This document shows positions 62,625-64,000 of a stretch of 64,000 nucleotides of DNA, one piece after another (the stretch's first letter is position 1; each line of letters starts with the position of its first letter). Made by a program: the position numbers and the translations under genes. The DNA comes from Cordylochernes scorpioides. Lineage: Eukaryota; Arthropoda; Arachnida; Pseudoscorpiones; Chernetidae. The stretch spans positions 38,054,990 to 38,118,989 of the forward strand of contig CP092877.1 in the NCBI GenBank assembly GCA_030710605.1, read 5' to 3'. The notes below the pieces were generated by a model. The model was not told where the DNA came from, searched no databases, and was given only the letters and a program-made list of their open reading frames with translations.

Positions 62625-62905
62625 CATTTTCAATTATGCAAATCAAACATAGCCTACTTCCAAGCAAAAATAACCTTCTCCAATCAAACGTAGCCATCTT
62701 CACCATCAATAGACATCGAAAACAAACATAGCTTATTTTCAATTATGAAAATCAAAAATAGCCCAATACAAGCAAACATATCATTCTCCACAAGTAAACA
62801 TAGCCTACTTCAACAAGACATAGCCATCTCCAAAACAAACATAGCATCTACAAGCAAACATAGTCATCTCCAAGCAAACATAGCCTCTACAAGCAAACAT
62901 ACTCT
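62625..62905. repeat. Minisatellite with CAAGCAAACATAGCC unit
   Basis: About 14 imperfect repeats of a 17-22 bp unit built on AAGCAAACATAGCCTCTAC or TCCAAGCAAACATAGCC. They become more regular toward the copia LTR. The array lies between the zinc-finger frame and the copia element. Confidence 0.8.
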
Positions 62906-63157
62906 TGTAGGGGTGTAGACAAGGTACTTGGTTACACTTAGGACAAGAGCCTTGCACTATCTAATTTATTAAAGCATAGGTTATATAAAGATTAAAAAAG
63001 GGAAAGAGAGGAAACAAAGAGGTTACATCCTCCGTAGAAGGTAAACAAACAACAGCGTTGTTAGGCTAAACATTTACAGTCAGTTGGAGAGGGGGGGTGC
63101 CGACGTCATCCTTCCGGTCACGTGTTATACTTGAGTAGCGGCGCTCGGTGTCCAACA
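62906..63157 (-). repeat. Copia element 3' LTR (minus orientation), 252 bp
   Basis: On the minus strand it starts TGTTGGACACC, directly after a purine tract (GGGAGGGGATA, about 63158-63168), and ends CACCCCTACA. The next bases (ACTCT on the plus strand, 62901-62905) would be one half of a 5-bp target duplication; the other half lies outside the window. A TTTAATAAA signal lies near 62965. Confidence 0.75.
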
Positions 63158-64000
63158 TATCCCCTCCCGGAAAAACTTCGGCTGGACGTTTATTCCGATA
63201 GTCCATCAGCGCTCTACAGTACTTTTCATGCTGGCTTCTAGCAAGAAGCTTGGTAAGGAAGTCAGCAGGGTTCTCAGCACTCGGAGTGTAGAAAAGTTCG
63301 ATTGCTTCTTCTGAGATCTTTTCTCGAACAAAATGGTACTTTACGGCAAAATGTCTAGTTTTCGATTTGTCGATGTAATTTTCCGCATGGGAAATTGCAG
63401 CCTGGTTGTCGCAGAATACTTTTGTTTCTCCACAAATCAAACTTGACATTTTCAGCTGTTCCATCAGATTCCGTACCCATGTGATGTCCTTCACAGCTGA
63501 TCACAGTGCAATGTATTCCGATTCCATAGTACTCAAAGCGGTAACTGTTTGTTTGGTGCTTCTCCAAATTATTGGTGCTCCAGCTAAAATGATGAGATGT
63601 CCAGATACTCCTTTTCGGTCTACAATGACTGAGGCCCAACTTGCATCCGAAAAGGCAATCAAAGGTTTGCCAGTGGATCTGTAAGTTATGCCAAAGTCCT
63701 TGGTGCTCTTCAGATAACGCAGCACGCGTTTCCCAGCTTCCCAGTGTTTTCTTGTGTAGTTATCACAGTATCTGGATAGGATCCCGACTGCGTAGGCGAT
63801 GTCGGGCCTGGTTCTCTGAGAAAGGTATGACAGTCCTCCGATCAGTTCACGGTATGGAAACCGCTCATTGGAATTTCCATTTTTCCTTACACTCAGGTCA
63901 AGATTGGTTTCCATTGGAGTCGAGACACCTTTTGCATCCTGTAGTCTGAAACGTTGAAGCAGTTCTTCTATGTAGTTACTTTGAGAAAGAGTCATACTTC
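63066..64000 (-). pseudogene. pol: Copia pol, RT end and RNase H, one internal stop, runs off the window
   Basis: The minus strand reads from the window edge: VSTPMETNLDL, YRELIGGLSYLSQRTRPDIA, a SDASWA RNase H motif, TALSTMESEYIAL, then (after a TGA at 63498-63500) VFCDNQAAI, the H-rich RHFAVKYHFVRE stretch and PADFLTK. This is the conserved end of Ty1/copia polyproteins. The catalytic acidic residues are present. The frame continues past the polypurine tract and ends inside the LTR (63066), so about the last 30 residues are LTR-encoded. RT core and integrase lie beyond the window. Confidence 0.9.

Noticed and set aside
62625-62905. CRISPR-like array
   Set aside because: Contiguous imperfect tandem units without unique spacers: a minisatellite.

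Overview
The window is repeat-dominated, AT-rich nuclear DNA from an invertebrate. Two 100-base runs of N show a scaffolded assembly. The element set (compact Ty3/gypsy elements, an R1-like LINE, Penelope-like fragments with a GIY-YIG endonuclease, Helitrons, Tc1 and Tigger relics, copia) and the family resemblance of the proteins suggest an arthropod, perhaps an arachnid. That taxon is inference, with low confidence. No rRNA gene, intact tRNA gene, CRISPR array or multi-exon host gene is visible. The best host-gene candidate is an intronless zinc-finger reading frame at about 61.8-62.6 kb that looks like a retrocopy.

Layout. 1-5.0 kb holds a decayed, pyrimidine-rich tandem array of roughly 1.2-1.6 kb units. 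5.4-6.15 kb has a TATA-type promoter region followed by an exon-like open frame. 6.4-7.4 kb is a non-autonomous Helitron. 8.1-8.8 kb is a GC-rich LINE fragment ending in a gap. 8.9-19.8 kb is a three-layer nest: a minus-strand R1-like LINE (LINE-B) is split by a Ty3/gypsy element (gypsy-1), which is itself split by a plus-strand R1-like LINE (LINE-A). 19.8-27.4 kb is AT-rich with a solo LTR, an LTR fragment, a LINE/SINE tail, a GIY-YIG fragment and a MITE. 27.4-33.7 kb is a third, gutted gypsy element with 634-bp LTRs and a small LTR element (TRIM-like) inside its RT. 33.9-34.6 kb is a minisatellite. 36.2-37.1 kb is a Tigger derivative. 37.35-37.73 kb is a short retroelement with a perfect 15-bp target duplication. 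38.3-40.7 kb has Helitrons in both orientations. 41.0-43.6 kb has a large hairpin element and SINE-like units. 44.7-49.9 kb is gypsy-2, a relative of gypsy-1. 50-62 kb is a mosaic of Penelope-like, Tc1, Helitron and foldback pieces plus a 1.3-kb gag-only LTR element. 62.9 kb to the end is the 3' LTR and pol end of a minus-strand copia element.

Most informative points. Gypsy-1 and gypsy-2 share an unusually compact plan. Gag starts inside the 5' LTR and is translated through the primer-binding site. Gag and pol are joined at a T TTA AAC slippery heptamer placed directly against the gag stop codon. Pol runs through the polypurine tract and stops inside the 3' LTR. LTR insertions across the window sit at ATAT or TATA 4-mers. 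A minus-strand Penelope-like fragment at 50 kb has a hammerhead-ribozyme-like core downstream of its endonuclease tail, and related cores occur at 54.7 and 60.5 kb. Percent identities and difference counts were made by eye and should be recomputed.
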